This document shows positions 8,257 through 16,579 of a stretch of 36,117 bases of DNA, piece after piece (positions within the stretch are counted from its first letter, which is position 1; each line of letters opens with the position of its first letter). A program made the position numbers and the translations under genes. This DNA comes from VFJL01 sp043752345 (GTDB taxonomy: Bacteria; Pseudomonadota; Gammaproteobacteria; Burkholderiales; Nitrosomonadaceae), in assembly GCA_043752345.1 (NCBI GenBank), contig JAYUYT010000021.1, positions 1 to 36,117 on the forward strand, given 5' to 3'. The notes under the pieces are model-generated. The model was not told the origin of the DNA, did no database searches, and worked only from the letters and a program-made list of their open reading frames with translations.

Positions 8257-9267
8257 CTAGCAAATCCGCGGCAGTGGGTCATCTTCCAGTTCTTCCAGAA
8301 TGCGCTCGCCGCCCAGTTCGGTTTGCAATACCACCTGCGCACGTCCCGCGTGGACACTGCCGATGATCGCGGCTTCGCGCCCCTGTGGTAGCGCCTGTAA
8401 TCGCGTCAATGCCGCGGTTGCCTGCGCCGCCTCCACCACTGCCACTACCCGCCCTTCGCATGCCAGGAACATCGGGTCATAGCCCAGCATCTCGCATACC
8501 GCCGCCACTTGCCCGCGTACCGGAATCGCAGTCTGCTGCAACCTCACTTGCAGACCGGTGGCGCGGCAGATTTCATGCATCACCGTGGCGAGTCCGCCGC
8601 GCGTCGGGTCGCGCATGAAACGCAGACCAGACAGCGCGGTCAGCGTCTGCGTCAAAGGCAGCACGCTTGCGGCATCCGACAGCAGATCGCCGCGCAGACC
8701 AAACTGCTCGCGCGCCAGCATCACGGCAATGCCGTGATCTCCCACTGGTCCGCTTACCAGGATCGCATCGCCGGACTGCACCCGATCCATACCAAGTTGC
8801 AGATGCGGTGGCCGGATGCCCACACCGGTGGCAGCGAGATAGAGGCCGCCGCCTTCACCGCGCGGGACCACCTTGGTATCGCCTGCCACCACCACCACCT
8901 TGGCCTCACGCGCGGCTGCCGCAAGGCTGATGACTATGCGTTCCAGCTTGGCGATCTCGAAACCTTCCTCAATGAAGGCATTGAGTGTCAGATAATGCGG
9001 CACCGCACCCGACACCGCGAGATCGTTTACGGTGCCATGCACCGCCAGCGAACCGATGGTGCCACCCGGAAACTCCAGCGGCTGCACGGTAAAACCATCG
9101 GTCGTTATCATTACCACCCCTTCCATCGTGGGCAATGCCGCCGCATCCGTCTGCACATCCAGCAGCGGATTGGCAAAATGCCGTGCGAACAGGGTTTCGA
9201 TCAGTTCGCGCATGTAACTGCCACCGTTGCCGTGCGCAAGACGGATATGCGTATCATCCATGGACAT
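8257..9267 (-). CDS. hypE: Hydrogenase maturation protein HypE
   Basis: Dehydrates the carbamoyl group made by HypF to the cyanide ligand of the active-site iron. It belongs to the PurM/SelD-like ATPase family; HGNGG at the start, VAGDTKVVPRGEGGG for nucleotide binding and FMRDPTRGGLATVMHEI are typical. It ends in PRIC, whose terminal Cys carries the thiocarbamate or thiocyanate. The frame is open to 9366, but family homology begins at MDDTHIRLAHG; the ATG at 9267 has GAGG 6 bases upstream and is preferred over 9261. It overlaps the hypF 3' end by 14 bases, so coupling is likely. Confidence 0.95.
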   Translation of the reverse strand: MSMDDTHIRLAHGNGGSYMRELIETLFARHFANPLLDVQTDAAALPTMEGVVMITTDGFTVQPLEFPGGTIGSLAVHGTVNDLAVSGAVPHYLTLNAFIEEGFEIAKLERIVISLAAAAREAKVVVVAGDTKVVPRGEGGGLYLAATGVGIRPPHLQLGMDRVQSGDAILVSGPVGDHGIAVMLAREQFGLRGDLLSDAASVLPLTQTLTALSGLRFMRDPTRGGLATVMHEICRATGLQVRLQQTAIPVRGQVAAVCEMLGYDPMFLACEGRVVAVVEAAQATAALTRLQALPQGREAAIIGSVHAGRAQVVLQTELGGERILEELEDDPLPRIC

Positions 9268-11509
9268 GCCCTGCCTCGACCAGCTGCCCCAGCGCGATGC
9301 CGCCGTCATTGCAAGGCAGTCTCTGCGGCAAGTGTGCAGTGAAGCCGGCGGCGGCAAGCTGTGCAACTGTCAATTCGGCCAGCAATTTATTCTGAAACAC
9401 GCCGCCGCTCAGACCTATTAGATCAAACGGAGTCAACGCCTGCATGCGCTGCGCCTGGGCAACGATGGCATGCGCCAGACTCAGATGAAACTGCAGCGCT
9501 CTTTGTGCCACTGGCACATCTGCCCGCAGCAATGCCGGCACCAGCGGCCGCCAGTCTGCCGTGAACAGACCGGATGCGTCCTGCTCCAGCGGCAAATCCA
9601 CGGCTTCAGCCTCACCTGCGGCGGCGCTTTCCAGATACATGCCCGCCTGCCCTTCGTAGCTCGCGTTATCGATCAGACCAAGTAGACTTGCTGCGCCATC
9701 GAACAGCCGGCCGACCGCGGTGGTGACCGGTGAATTCAGTCCCTGCTGCCAGGCTTTTTTCAGCAGCGTGGTATCGGTGGCGGATGGCTGCTCATCCAGT
9801 CCGCTCTCCCAGCACAGCGCCATGCCGGAGCGCCACGGTTCGCGCCCCGCGCGCTCCCCGCCCGGCAGCCGGAACGGCCGCATGCATGCGACCCTCTGCC
9901 ACGCGCCGGGGCGGCCATGCAGCGCTTCGCCGCCCCATAACGTGCCGTCCTCTCCCAAACCGACGCCATCCCAAGTAAACATCAGCCATGTCTTCTGCGG
10001 GCCATGCTCCAGCGCCAGCGCCGAGGCATGCGCATGGTGATGCCAGACGCGGATCAACGGCAACCCCTGGCGCGCAGCCCAGCGGCTGCTGGCATAACTG
10101 CTATGCGCATCGCATACGATGGCCTGCGCTTGCACCCGGTACAGTTGCTGCAAATCCGCGATGACCTGCTCGAATACCGCCAGACTGCGCGGGGCATCCA
10201 GATCCCCGATGTGGGGAGCAAGTACCGCGCGTTTCCCCCACCCCAGGGCAACGGTATTTTTCATGTGGCCACCGACCGCCAGCAGCGGCCGCGCGAATCC
10301 GCCGGGAACATCCAGTTCGATCGGCGCGATCCCGCGTCCGGCGCGGAGCAAGCGCGGTTTCCCGGCAACGATGCGCATCACGGAATCGTCTGCCGGACGC
10401 GCAATCGGGCGATTGTGCTGCAGAAAGATTTGTGTCACGTTGCCCAGCCGTTGTTCTGCTTCCGCATTTTCCGTCAGCACCGGCTCGCCGCTCACGTTGC
10501 CGGAGGTGGCGACCACGGGGCCGCCCAATCCATCCATCAGCAAATGGTGCAATGGACTGTAGGGTAACATCGCGCCGATTTCATTCAGCCCCGGCGCAAT
10601 TGATTGCGGCAGGGTCGAATCGCTGCGCCGCCGCAACAGCACGATCGGCCGTGCCGGGTCGCATAATAATGCGCGCGCGCTGGTGTCGGTTTCCAGTTCC
10701 TGCTGCACCTGCTCCAGACCATCTGCGCCGCGCCATGGAAACATCAATGCCAGCGGTTTGTGCGGACGCTGTTTGCGGGCGCGCAGCCGGGAAATGGCCG
10801 CAGCATTGCGTGCATCGCACAGCAAGTGATAACCGCCGATACCCTTCACGGCCACGATCTCGCCTTGCTGCAGTGCAGCGATGCAGCCGTCCAGCGCCGC
10901 AGTCCCGGCAGCCTGGCTGTGCGGCGTGACGAAACAAAGTTGGGGGCCGCATGCTGGACACGCTATTGGCTCGGCATGAAAACGGCGGTCCAGTGGATTT
11001 TCGTACTCGCTGCGGCACGCCGGACATAATGCAAATCCCGCCATGGTGGTATTGGCGCGATCGTAAGGCAACTGCGTGATCAGGGTGTAGCGCGGCCCGC
11101 ACTGGGTGCAATTGATGAAGGGATAGCGATAGCGTCGCTCATGCGTTGTCTGCATTTCCCGACTGCAGTCGGCGCACATGAAATAATCCGGCGGCATATG
11201 GATTTGCGCCGCCGTCGTTGCACTGGGCATGATTTCGAAATGATCCAGCCTGCGGTAGGCAATCTTTTCGGCGCGGATCATTTCCGCTTGCGCCAATGGC
11301 GGCGCATCGCTGAGCAGCGCTGCGCCAAATGCATCGAGCACAGAGGTCTCGCCCTCGGCCTCGATCAATACCTGGCCCGCAAGATTCTGCACCCGCCCCG
11401 ACAAACCGAACCGTTGCGCCAGGCGAAAAACGAACGGACGAAAACCCACGCCCTGTACCCGCCCTGTCACCAGCCAGCGGCGTGCCTCAGGTTCCACATT
11501 TTGAACCAT
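9254..11509 (-). CDS. hypF: Carbamoyltransferase HypF
   Basis: Makes carbamoyl-AMP from carbamoyl phosphate and ATP and passes the carbamoyl group to HypE. The domains are all present in order: acylphosphatase (VTGRVQGVGFRPFVFRLA), two Cys4 zinc fingers (CADCSREM with CTQCGPRYT, and CPACRSEY with CPACGPQL), a YrdC/Sua5 domain (GEIVAVKGIGGYHLLCDA), and a Kae1/HSP70-like C-terminal domain with HHHAHA and GLSGGVFQN. The frame is open to 11827 inside hypD, but AAAGGAT sits about 7 bases before the ATG at 11509, giving 751 residues, the usual size; 11530 is the alternative start. Confidence 0.94.
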   Translation of the reverse strand: MVQNVEPEARRWLVTGRVQGVGFRPFVFRLAQRFGLSGRVQNLAGQVLIEAEGETSVLDAFGAALLSDAPPLAQAEMIRAEKIAYRRLDHFEIMPSATTAAQIHMPPDYFMCADCSREMQTTHERRYRYPFINCTQCGPRYTLITQLPYDRANTTMAGFALCPACRSEYENPLDRRFHAEPIACPACGPQLCFVTPHSQAAGTAALDGCIAALQQGEIVAVKGIGGYHLLCDARNAAAISRLRARKQRPHKPLALMFPWRGADGLEQVQQELETDTSARALLCDPARPIVLLRRRSDSTLPQSIAPGLNEIGAMLPYSPLHHLLMDGLGGPVVATSGNVSGEPVLTENAEAEQRLGNVTQIFLQHNRPIARPADDSVMRIVAGKPRLLRAGRGIAPIELDVPGGFARPLLAVGGHMKNTVALGWGKRAVLAPHIGDLDAPRSLAVFEQVIADLQQLYRVQAQAIVCDAHSSYASSRWAARQGLPLIRVWHHHAHASALALEHGPQKTWLMFTWDGVGLGEDGTLWGGEALHGRPGAWQRVACMRPFRLPGGERAGREPWRSGMALCWESGLDEQPSATDTTLLKKAWQQGLNSPVTTAVGRLFDGAASLLGLIDNASYEGQAGMYLESAAAGEAEAVDLPLEQDASGLFTADWRPLVPALLRADVPVAQRALQFHLSLAHAIVAQAQRMQALTPFDLIGLSGGVFQNKLLAELTVAQLAAAGFTAHLPQRLPCNDGGIALGQLVEAGHVHG

Positions 11510-11567
11510 TTGTTGATCCTTTGCGTTCATGCGGTACGGGCAAGGAAGAATTTCTGAACAAGCGTCC

Positions 11568-12692
11568 TCAAGCGTCGAGAGTCTGAGTGTCGCCGGCCGT
11601 TGCGTTGGTTCTGACCCCAGCGGCCCACCAAATCCGGCAGGCGCCTTCATCCGATACCATGCAGGGACCGACCGGTGATTTCGGCGTGCAGGCACGGCCG
11701 TAAATCTTGCATTCGTTGGGATTGATTTTGCCCAGCACCACGCTGGCGCATTCGCAGCCGGGCGGCATTTGCCCGGCACGCTTGCGTCCGGCTGCGTCAA
11801 AATCCGGGAATTGAATGCGCGCATCATGCCGGGCGAAGCGCGGGTTGAGTCCGAAACCGGAAGCGGGGATCACGCCTATGCCGCGCCAGTTGGCATCGGT
11901 AACATGCAACGCCTGTGCAATTTGTGCTTGTGCCGCCGGATTGCCGCCAGGGCGCACCAGTTCGGGATAGCAGTTGTCGAGAAAACGCTCGCCTTCCAGC
12001 AACTGCCGTAATACCGAATACATCGCCGCCAGCAACGAGACTGGCATGAAACCCGCAACTGCTGTGGGAATACAGTGTTTTTCCACTACGAACAGCCACT
12101 CTTCCGGCCCCATCACGGTAGAAACATGGCCGGGTGCGACCAGCCCGTCGAAACCCGGCGTGTCTGAATCCAGCAGCATCGCCACTGCGGGCCAGGTGCG
12201 CCTGGCCGACAGCAGCATGGACAGATTATCCGGCACCCCCTCGAGCAGCATGGCTGCCACCGGTGCGGTGGTGGTCTCGAAACCGGCGGCAAAGAATACC
12301 ACTGCCCGCTGCGGATTTTCCCGCGCAATCCTGACTGCCTCACGTGGGCTGGCGATGGGCCGGATATCGGCGCCGCTGGCTTTGGCCTGTTCCAACGAAC
12401 GCACCTCGTCTTTGGGCACGTTCACCGGTACCCGCAACATATCGCCGAAAGCGACCAGAATCACATCTGCCTGCAACGCCAGTTGTATCGCCTGGTAGAC
12501 ATCTTCTTCCGGGCATACGCACACCGGGCAGCCCGGCCCCGCAATCAGCTCCACCGTCTTGGGCAGCGCACTCCGGATGCCCGCCAGCGTAATCGAGCGT
12601 TCGTGTCCGCCGCATACATTCATGATGCGCACCCGCCGCGGCAGCGGCAGCGCGCGGATCTTTGCGAGCCACTCCTGGGCAGTCAGCGTCAC
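11568..12692 (-). CDS. hypD: Hydrogenase maturation protein HypD
   Basis: An iron-sulfur scaffold that works with HypC to assemble the Fe(CN)2CO group. Diagnostic parts are NVCGGHERSI with the active Cys, AGPGCPVCVCPEED, FFAAGFETTTAP and a Cys-rich [4Fe-4S] C-terminus (GCECASVVLGKINPNECKIY and later single Cys residues). The start is a GTG at 12692 that overlaps the hypB stop (GTGA) and has GAGG 7 bases upstream; the ATG at 12797 lies deep in hypB. Length is then 374 residues, usual for HypD. Confidence 0.94.
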   Translation of the reverse strand: MTLTAQEWLAKIRALPLPRRVRIMNVCGGHERSITLAGIRSALPKTVELIAGPGCPVCVCPEEDVYQAIQLALQADVILVAFGDMLRVPVNVPKDEVRSLEQAKASGADIRPIASPREAVRIARENPQRAVVFFAAGFETTTAPVAAMLLEGVPDNLSMLLSARRTWPAVAMLLDSDTPGFDGLVAPGHVSTVMGPEEWLFVVEKHCIPTAVAGFMPVSLLAAMYSVLRQLLEGERFLDNCYPELVRPGGNPAAQAQIAQALHVTDANWRGIGVIPASGFGLNPRFARHDARIQFPDFDAAGRKRAGQMPPGCECASVVLGKINPNECKIYGRACTPKSPVGPCMVSDEGACRIWWAAGVRTNATAGDTQTLDA

Positions 12693-13492
12693 CTGGCCGC
12701 CTCGTGCAGATGCACGCCATCGGCATGCATCCTGGGCTGCACAGTCTCTCCGCGGCCCACGCGCACACGTTGCCGTGCCAATTCGCTGCGCAACCAATCC
12801 AGCCAGGGCTGCAGACCCAGCGCCTTGCGCGCGGCAAGCTGCATCACCGGCACGGTGCTGGCAAGGTTGCGCAGATTCGCTTCGGCGCGCGCCGGACTGA
12901 AATCATCCAGCAGCGGCAGCAAATCGCTCTTGGTAAGAAGCACCAAATCGGCGGCGCGGAACATCACCGGATATTTGGCCGGTTTGTCGTCACCCTCGGT
13001 AACCGACAGCAGGACGACATTGCAATGCTGGCCGAGATCGAAGCTGGCTGGGCATACCAGGTTGCCGACATTCTCGATGAACAGCATATCCAGTCCTGCC
13101 AGCGGAAACTGATGCAGCGCCTCGTGCACCATGTGTGCATCCAGATGACACGCCGAGCCGGTGGTGATCTGGTGCGCCGGCACACCTTTGGCACGGATGC
13201 GTCTGGCATCATTCTCGGTTTCCAGGTCACCCTCGATCACGCCGATGCGGTATTCATTGCGCAAGGCATCGATGGTCGCTTCCAGCAGTGCAGTCTTGCC
13301 TGAACCGGGGGAAGACATGAGATTGATTACCAGCAGCCGATGCTGGTCGAAATGCTGCCGATTGTGTATTGCCTGATCGTCGTTTCTGGCCAGCAGGCTT
13401 TTCAATACCGCCACGGCGGTGGTGCCGTTCACCGGCTTGTAGGCGAATTCGCGATTACCCGGCGTAATATTGCAGCCGCAAGTGTCACACAT
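12689..13492 (-). CDS. hypB: Ni-inserting GTPase HypB
   Basis: A SIMIBI-class GTPase that delivers nickel to HoxH together with HypA. It begins with MCDTCGC, the high-affinity Ni site of proteobacterial HypB. It has a P-loop (SSPGSGKTALLEA), EGDLETENDARRI and the guanine-specificity region LLTKSDLLP. The His-rich linker found after the N-terminal motif in some HypB proteins is absent, so it is unlikely to store much nickel. Length is 267. It overlaps hypA by 8 bases. Confidence 0.95.
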   Translation of the reverse strand: MCDTCGCNITPGNREFAYKPVNGTTAVAVLKSLLARNDDQAIHNRQHFDQHRLLVINLMSSPGSGKTALLEATIDALRNEYRIGVIEGDLETENDARRIRAKGVPAHQITTGSACHLDAHMVHEALHQFPLAGLDMLFIENVGNLVCPASFDLGQHCNVVLLSVTEGDDKPAKYPVMFRAADLVLLTKSDLLPLLDDFSPARAEANLRNLASTVPVMQLAARKALGLQPWLDWLRSELARQRVRVGRGETVQPRMHADGVHLHEAAR

Positions 13493-13850
13493 GATTTGTT
13501 CCTTCTGCAGTGATCAGTTCCACACTCATGAGCATCATCTCATCCCCGCTCACCAGTTGGGTATGGCAACTGCCACATGCTGCGCATACCAACCGGCTCG
13601 GCTCGGCCTCTGTCTCGGCACCGCAGCTTTCACATCTCACCTGGAGCGGCGCCAATTCGATCACCAGCGTCGATTCCGCCGCCAGGGTGCCGGCGCTGGC
13701 AAAAGGGTAGGCATGCTGCATCAATGTCGGCTCGACCCCGGACAGGGGACCTATTTTCAATGTTACCAACCCCACGCTTTGCGCCCCATGGGTCAATGCA
13801 AGCTGCTGCACCTGATCAATTAAGGATTGGCAGAGCGAGAGTTCATGCAC
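13485..13850 (-). CDS. hypA: Nickel metallochaperone HypA
   Basis: A small nickel chaperone acting with HypB. The N-terminal MHEL holds the Ni-binding His2, and two CxxC pairs (CESCG and CAACGSC) form the structural zinc site. Length is 121, slightly long at the C-terminus, but the fold region is complete. It overlaps hypC by 8 bases and hypB by 8 bases, so the genes are translationally coupled. Confidence 0.95.
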   Translation of the reverse strand: MHELSLCQSLIDQVQQLALTHGAQSVGLVTLKIGPLSGVEPTLMQHAYPFASAGTLAAESTLVIELAPLQVRCESCGAETEAEPSRLVCAACGSCHTQLVSGDEMMLMSVELITAEGTNHV

Positions 13851-14079
13851 CCTTTGCCTCTGCGGCCAGCATTTCGTCGTGTACTTCCCATGCCGAGCGC
13901 GCTTCCTGTTCGTTCATCTTCTGGATCGCATAGCCCACGTGCACCATGACGAAATCGCCTGTGGCCAACGGTTCGCCCTGCAGCAGGAACAGACTCACCT
14001 CGCGCGCCACGCCCTTTGCCGCACAGTGGGCGTTAAAGCCGTCGATTGCGACGATCTGCATGGGAATGCCTAGACACAT
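13843..14079 (-). CDS. hypC: Hydrogenase assembly chaperone HypC
   Basis: A 78-residue OB-fold chaperone that carries the Fe(CN)2CO unit with HypD and hands it to HoxH. MCLGIPMQIV is the family signature; Cys2 is the working residue. VMVHVGYAIQKMNEQEA is the other conserved part. It is the first gene of the eleven-gene minus-strand operon. No clear ribosome-binding site precedes the ATG, and the 73 bases upstream show no convincing sigma-54 or sigma-70 promoter, so transcription may also come from further upstream. Confidence 0.95.
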   Translation of the reverse strand: MCLGIPMQIVAIDGFNAHCAAKGVAREVSLFLLQGEPLATGDFVMVHVGYAIQKMNEQEARSAWEVHDEMLAAEAKGA

Positions 14080-14152
14080 GATGATATTGTCAACTTAACT
14101 TGCGGCCAACTCAAGCGCCGGACGCGAATGTTGCCTAAACAGATTGAGAGTA

Positions 14153-14587
14153 TCAGGGAGTCTCGGCTGGCTGGGGCTTGCCGCCCTGCGTGAGATCTTT
14201 CTTGTCAACAGCCGGAAAATGATAATAGGCAGTATTCAGGTAGCGGGTGACATCGGTGATTTCATCTTCACCCCAGCCCAGCCCGATGTTGCCCTGCCAG
14301 CGGCGCACCTGGGCTTTCAAGCTGCGCCAGTCGGTTGCCAGTGTCTGCGCGCGCCAGTGGATTTCCGCAGCATGGCAGGTGCTGCAGTGTGTCGAGTAGA
14401 GCAATTCCCCGCGCGTTGCGCGTTGCTCCGGTTGGGCATGCGCCAGCGAGCCCGCTCCCGCTAAGACCAGGCACACCGCAATGAGCAGCTTCCTGGCACC
14501 AGACATGGAATCGCGGCCACCCTCCACTCTGTACCAATAATATTTCGCTGAATGACGTCCGGCCATACTGATGGATTCGTGCATCAT
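14153..14587 (-). CDS. Small monohaem c-type cytochrome
   Basis: A probable periplasmic electron carrier with one haem site CSTCH about 70 residues from the start. A hydrophobic export signal (KLLIAVCLVLAGAGSLAHA) ends shortly before the mature part. Downstream TDWRSLKAQVRRWQGN and a later TRYLNTAYYHF give a compact domain. A GAGGA lies just upstream of the ATGs at 14587/14584, yet this would give a signal peptide with an unusually long N-region; the ATG at 14506 (MSGARK) is the more natural secretory start but has poorer ribosome-binding spacing. It lies 73 bases upstream of hypC on the same strand. No family name recognised beyond cytochrome c. Confidence 0.8.
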   Translation of the reverse strand: MMHESISMAGRHSAKYYWYRVEGGRDSMSGARKLLIAVCLVLAGAGSLAHAQPEQRATRGELLYSTHCSTCHAAEIHWRAQTLATDWRSLKAQVRRWQGNIGLGWGEDEITDVTRYLNTAYYHFPAVDKKDLTQGGKPQPAETP

Positions 14588-14649
14588 TCATTCCTCTGTG
14601 TTTCCATCGCATGACGATAGAATTTTTCTTACGGTGCCCCCTGCCTTCT

Positions 14650-14988
14650 TCAAGGCTTCGGCTCGTGGCTCTTGGTATCGCCGCGAAGCTTGCGGGCATA
14701 ATCCTCAAGCTGGCGCTTGGCAGCATCAAAGGCATCGCGCAGGGCCACATAAACATCTTCGTGATGATCGTGGTTGACCACAATCTCGCTGCCCGGCACG
14801 CCAATGTCGATGCGCACATTGAACTGTTTGCCCTGATGATGATGTTTGTGCGGCATCTCGACTACCACCCGGCAGGATGTGATGTGGTCGAAAAACTCGT
14901 CGAGTTTCTGCGCCTTGGCGCGAATATGTGCGTCCAGCTCAGCGGAATGTTCCATATCGCGAACGGTAATTTGCAACGGGATCTGCAT
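14650..14988 (-). CDS. HPF/RaiA-like ribosome hibernation factor
   Basis: A 112-residue protein of the short HPF/YfiA family, which binds the 30S subunit and inactivates ribosomes in stress or stationary phase. Typical features are QITVRDMEHSAELDAHIRAKAQKLDEF at the start (two short strands and a helix), a central strand with VVVEMPHKHHHQGKQFNV, and DVYVALRDAFDAAKRQLEDY as the second helix. It is His-rich around residue 50. It follows the CBS gene by 25 bases on the same strand. It could be a dedicated stress paralogue; whether the main copy lies elsewhere is unknown. Confidence 0.87.
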   Translation of the reverse strand: MQIPLQITVRDMEHSAELDAHIRAKAQKLDEFFDHITSCRVVVEMPHKHHHQGKQFNVRIDIGVPGSEIVVNHDHHEDVYVALRDAFDAAKRQLEDYARKLRGDTKSHEPKP

Positions 14989-15013
14989 GACTGCTCCTTT
15001 AAGTCCGGTCTGA

Positions 15014-15463
15014 CTAGCGGCGATGCCGCATTTCCTTTTTGCGCTCGTATCCTACCAGCTTGGAGAGATCGAGCATTTCTTCCGCTAGCAGCTCCAATAC
15101 GTCATCCAGCGTAAGGATACCCACCAGCCCGCCGTGCTCATCCACGATCGGCAAGCGCCTTACCGTCTTGCTGCGCATATATTGAATCGCCTCGAAAATC
15201 TCCGTGCTGTCCTTTACCGTGAACAGCTCCTGCGACATGATATCACCCACGGTGATGACCATGTGGTCGAGTTCTGGTGCCATGATTTCCACTACCAGAT
15301 CACGGTCGGTGACTATCCCCACCGGAACCCGGACGCCGTTGCGATCTTCGACCACCAGCACATCGCCCACATGATGCTGCCGCATCAGCTTGGCTGCTTC
15401 CATGATGGTTCCTTCACGCTGCATGACAACAACTTCCCGGGTACAAATTTCACCGACCGGCAT
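15014..15463 (-). CDS. CBS-domain pair protein
   Basis: A 149-residue protein made almost entirely of two CBS motifs, a module that binds adenine nucleotides or related ligands. The first repeat includes MQREGTIMEAAKLMRQHHVG and VGIVTDRDLVVE; the second includes VKDSTEIFEAIQYMRSKTVR and GILTLDDVLELLAEEM. A strong AAGGAGGG precedes the ATG. No extra catalytic domain is present, so it may act as an energy sensor on a partner. It sits between the BCAM0308-like and HPF-like genes, a stress context. Confidence 0.9.
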   Translation of the reverse strand: MPVGEICTREVVVMQREGTIMEAAKLMRQHHVGDVLVVEDRNGVRVPVGIVTDRDLVVEIMAPELDHMVITVGDIMSQELFTVKDSTEIFEAIQYMRSKTVRRLPIVDEHGGLVGILTLDDVLELLAEEMLDLSKLVGYERKKEMRHRR

Positions 15464-15519
15464 GACGCCCTCCTTGTGGGATTACGTAATCAAACGCCAC
15501 GACTGCTGGAACCTTCTTT

Positions 15520-16026
15520 TTAGTGCGTCCAGTTCACGCGCAACAGATTTTCTTCCGGGTTATAGTGGTACTGCAGCTCGCCCTGATAAGCATGATGCAA
15601 GGCTTCGCCGATGCCACGGGCGAGATGAATATCGGTGGTCGTCACCAGTGTGGCGCCATCTTTTTCTTCTACTGCCATGATGCGTTTGAGCGGATGTTCC
15701 GCCCGTGCATGTTTTTCCTGGTTGTGCACCAGGTGCATGATTTCGTCGCGATGCGTGCGGAAGAATTCTCCCTGCAGGGTTACAAAACCAGCCGGATAAT
15801 GGTCATGCAGCCGATGGCAAGCCGGACAGGTCTGCTGATGCGCATCCGCCGGAGCCTGACGCCACTGCCAGTGGCCTTCATGAAATACCGCGCCGCATTG
15901 CGGGCAAATGGTCGGCTCCGGCAGTTTGCCCTTGATCTTGTAGGCATCATGCACGCGCTCCTGAAAAATCCCGTCATGCCGAGGGATTTGGTGAAAACCG
16001 GTGGAGCCAACACTTTGAGTTCCCAT
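15520..16026 (-). CDS. BCAM0308-like protein with zinc-ribbon
   Basis: A protein of the family named after Burkholderia BCAM0308, function unknown. The N-terminal part (DGIFQERVHDAYKIKGKLPEP) is followed by two CxxC pairs, CPQCG and CPACH, about 32 residues apart, likely a zinc ribbon similar to NMD3-type fingers. The C-terminal half has a predicted alpha/beta fold with TTTDIHLARGIGEALHHAYQ. The ATG at 16026 is chosen over 16035 because the second Met opens the usual sequence; both are possible. The gene lies in a group of stress genes. Confidence 0.82.
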   Translation of the reverse strand: MGTQSVGSTGFHQIPRHDGIFQERVHDAYKIKGKLPEPTICPQCGAVFHEGHWQWRQAPADAHQQTCPACHRLHDHYPAGFVTLQGEFFRTHRDEIMHLVHNQEKHARAEHPLKRIMAVEEKDGATLVTTTDIHLARGIGEALHHAYQGELQYHYNPEENLLRVNWTH

Positions 16027-16128
16027 GATGAACATCCTTTAGTATCAAACAGAGAATATTGTTCTTCCACAATCAAAACTGACCGCGTTACTTGATCTCC
16101 AGTTGCTTGGCCGCCTGTGCGCCCAATT

Positions 16129-16443
16129 TCAGTGGTACACCATGCTGTCTATCTCGGCTTCAGCCTCCAGCCAATCCAGCATGGGATCACCGCCATCGAA
16201 ACTGCGCCGCTCGGCACGGTAATAAGCAGCGATAGCGATCATCTCTTGCCTATCCTCTCCGTTTCCCGTGCCATGCGCCCGACTGGCCGGCCCGCTGTCG
16301 CTGCCCGCGCGCACAGTATTTTTTGCGCTGGCTGCTGCGGGCTTGCTCTTGCCCATGTGTGTGGCCGGTTTGGCCGCAACATGCTTGCCTGCCGCCGCAG
16401 ACTTGCTCTTCGGTGTTGACTCAGGTTTGCTTGACTTAAGCAT
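16129..16443 (-). CDS. DUF2934 protein with Lys/Ala-rich tail
   Basis: A 104-residue protein. The first 60 residues are low-complexity and basic (Lys, Ser, Ala, Pro), like a histone H1-type tail. The C-terminal part IAAYYRAERRSFDGG and DWLEAEAEID fits DUF2934, a short domain of unknown function. The ATG at 16443 is preceded by GGAGG with a 7-base spacer. It lies between rpoS and the BCAM0308-like gene on the same strand. DNA or RNA binding by the tail is a guess. Confidence 0.82.
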   Translation of the reverse strand: MLKSSKPESTPKSKSAAAGKHVAAKPATHMGKSKPAAASAKNTVRAGSDSGPASRAHGTGNGEDRQEMIAIAAYYRAERRSFDGGDPMLDWLEAEAEIDSMVYH

Positions 16444-16579
16444 TTACATACCTCCTGCATATCGGTTGATTAAAGCGGTCGCAACGCATGCCTCTGTCGC
16501 AGTTGTATCGCTGCAACAAGTTGGCAGTAATTTGTCGGCAACTTGGATTTGGAAAGCCTGTTGGCACACATCCAGCCCG

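Noticed and set aside
8509..9342. A 277-codon plus-strand open frame opposite hypE
   Set aside because: Low-complexity His/Arg/Gln-rich translation typical of a GC-rich antisense frame; hypE is well supported.
14080..14152. Sigma-54 or FNR-type promoter in front of hypC
   Set aside because: No TGGCAC-N5-TTGCA and no convincing TTGAT-N4-ATCAA was found in these bases.
16036..16128. Short minus-strand reading ending QAAKQLEIK after the DUF2934 gene, as a possible frameshifted tail
   Set aside because: It needs a frameshift right at the stop codon, and the DUF2934 domain is already complete; chance open frame is simpler.
16517..16545. CAAGTTG/CAACTTG inverted repeat after rpoS as a terminator
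   Set aside because: The loop is 15 bases and no T-run follows; too weak to call.
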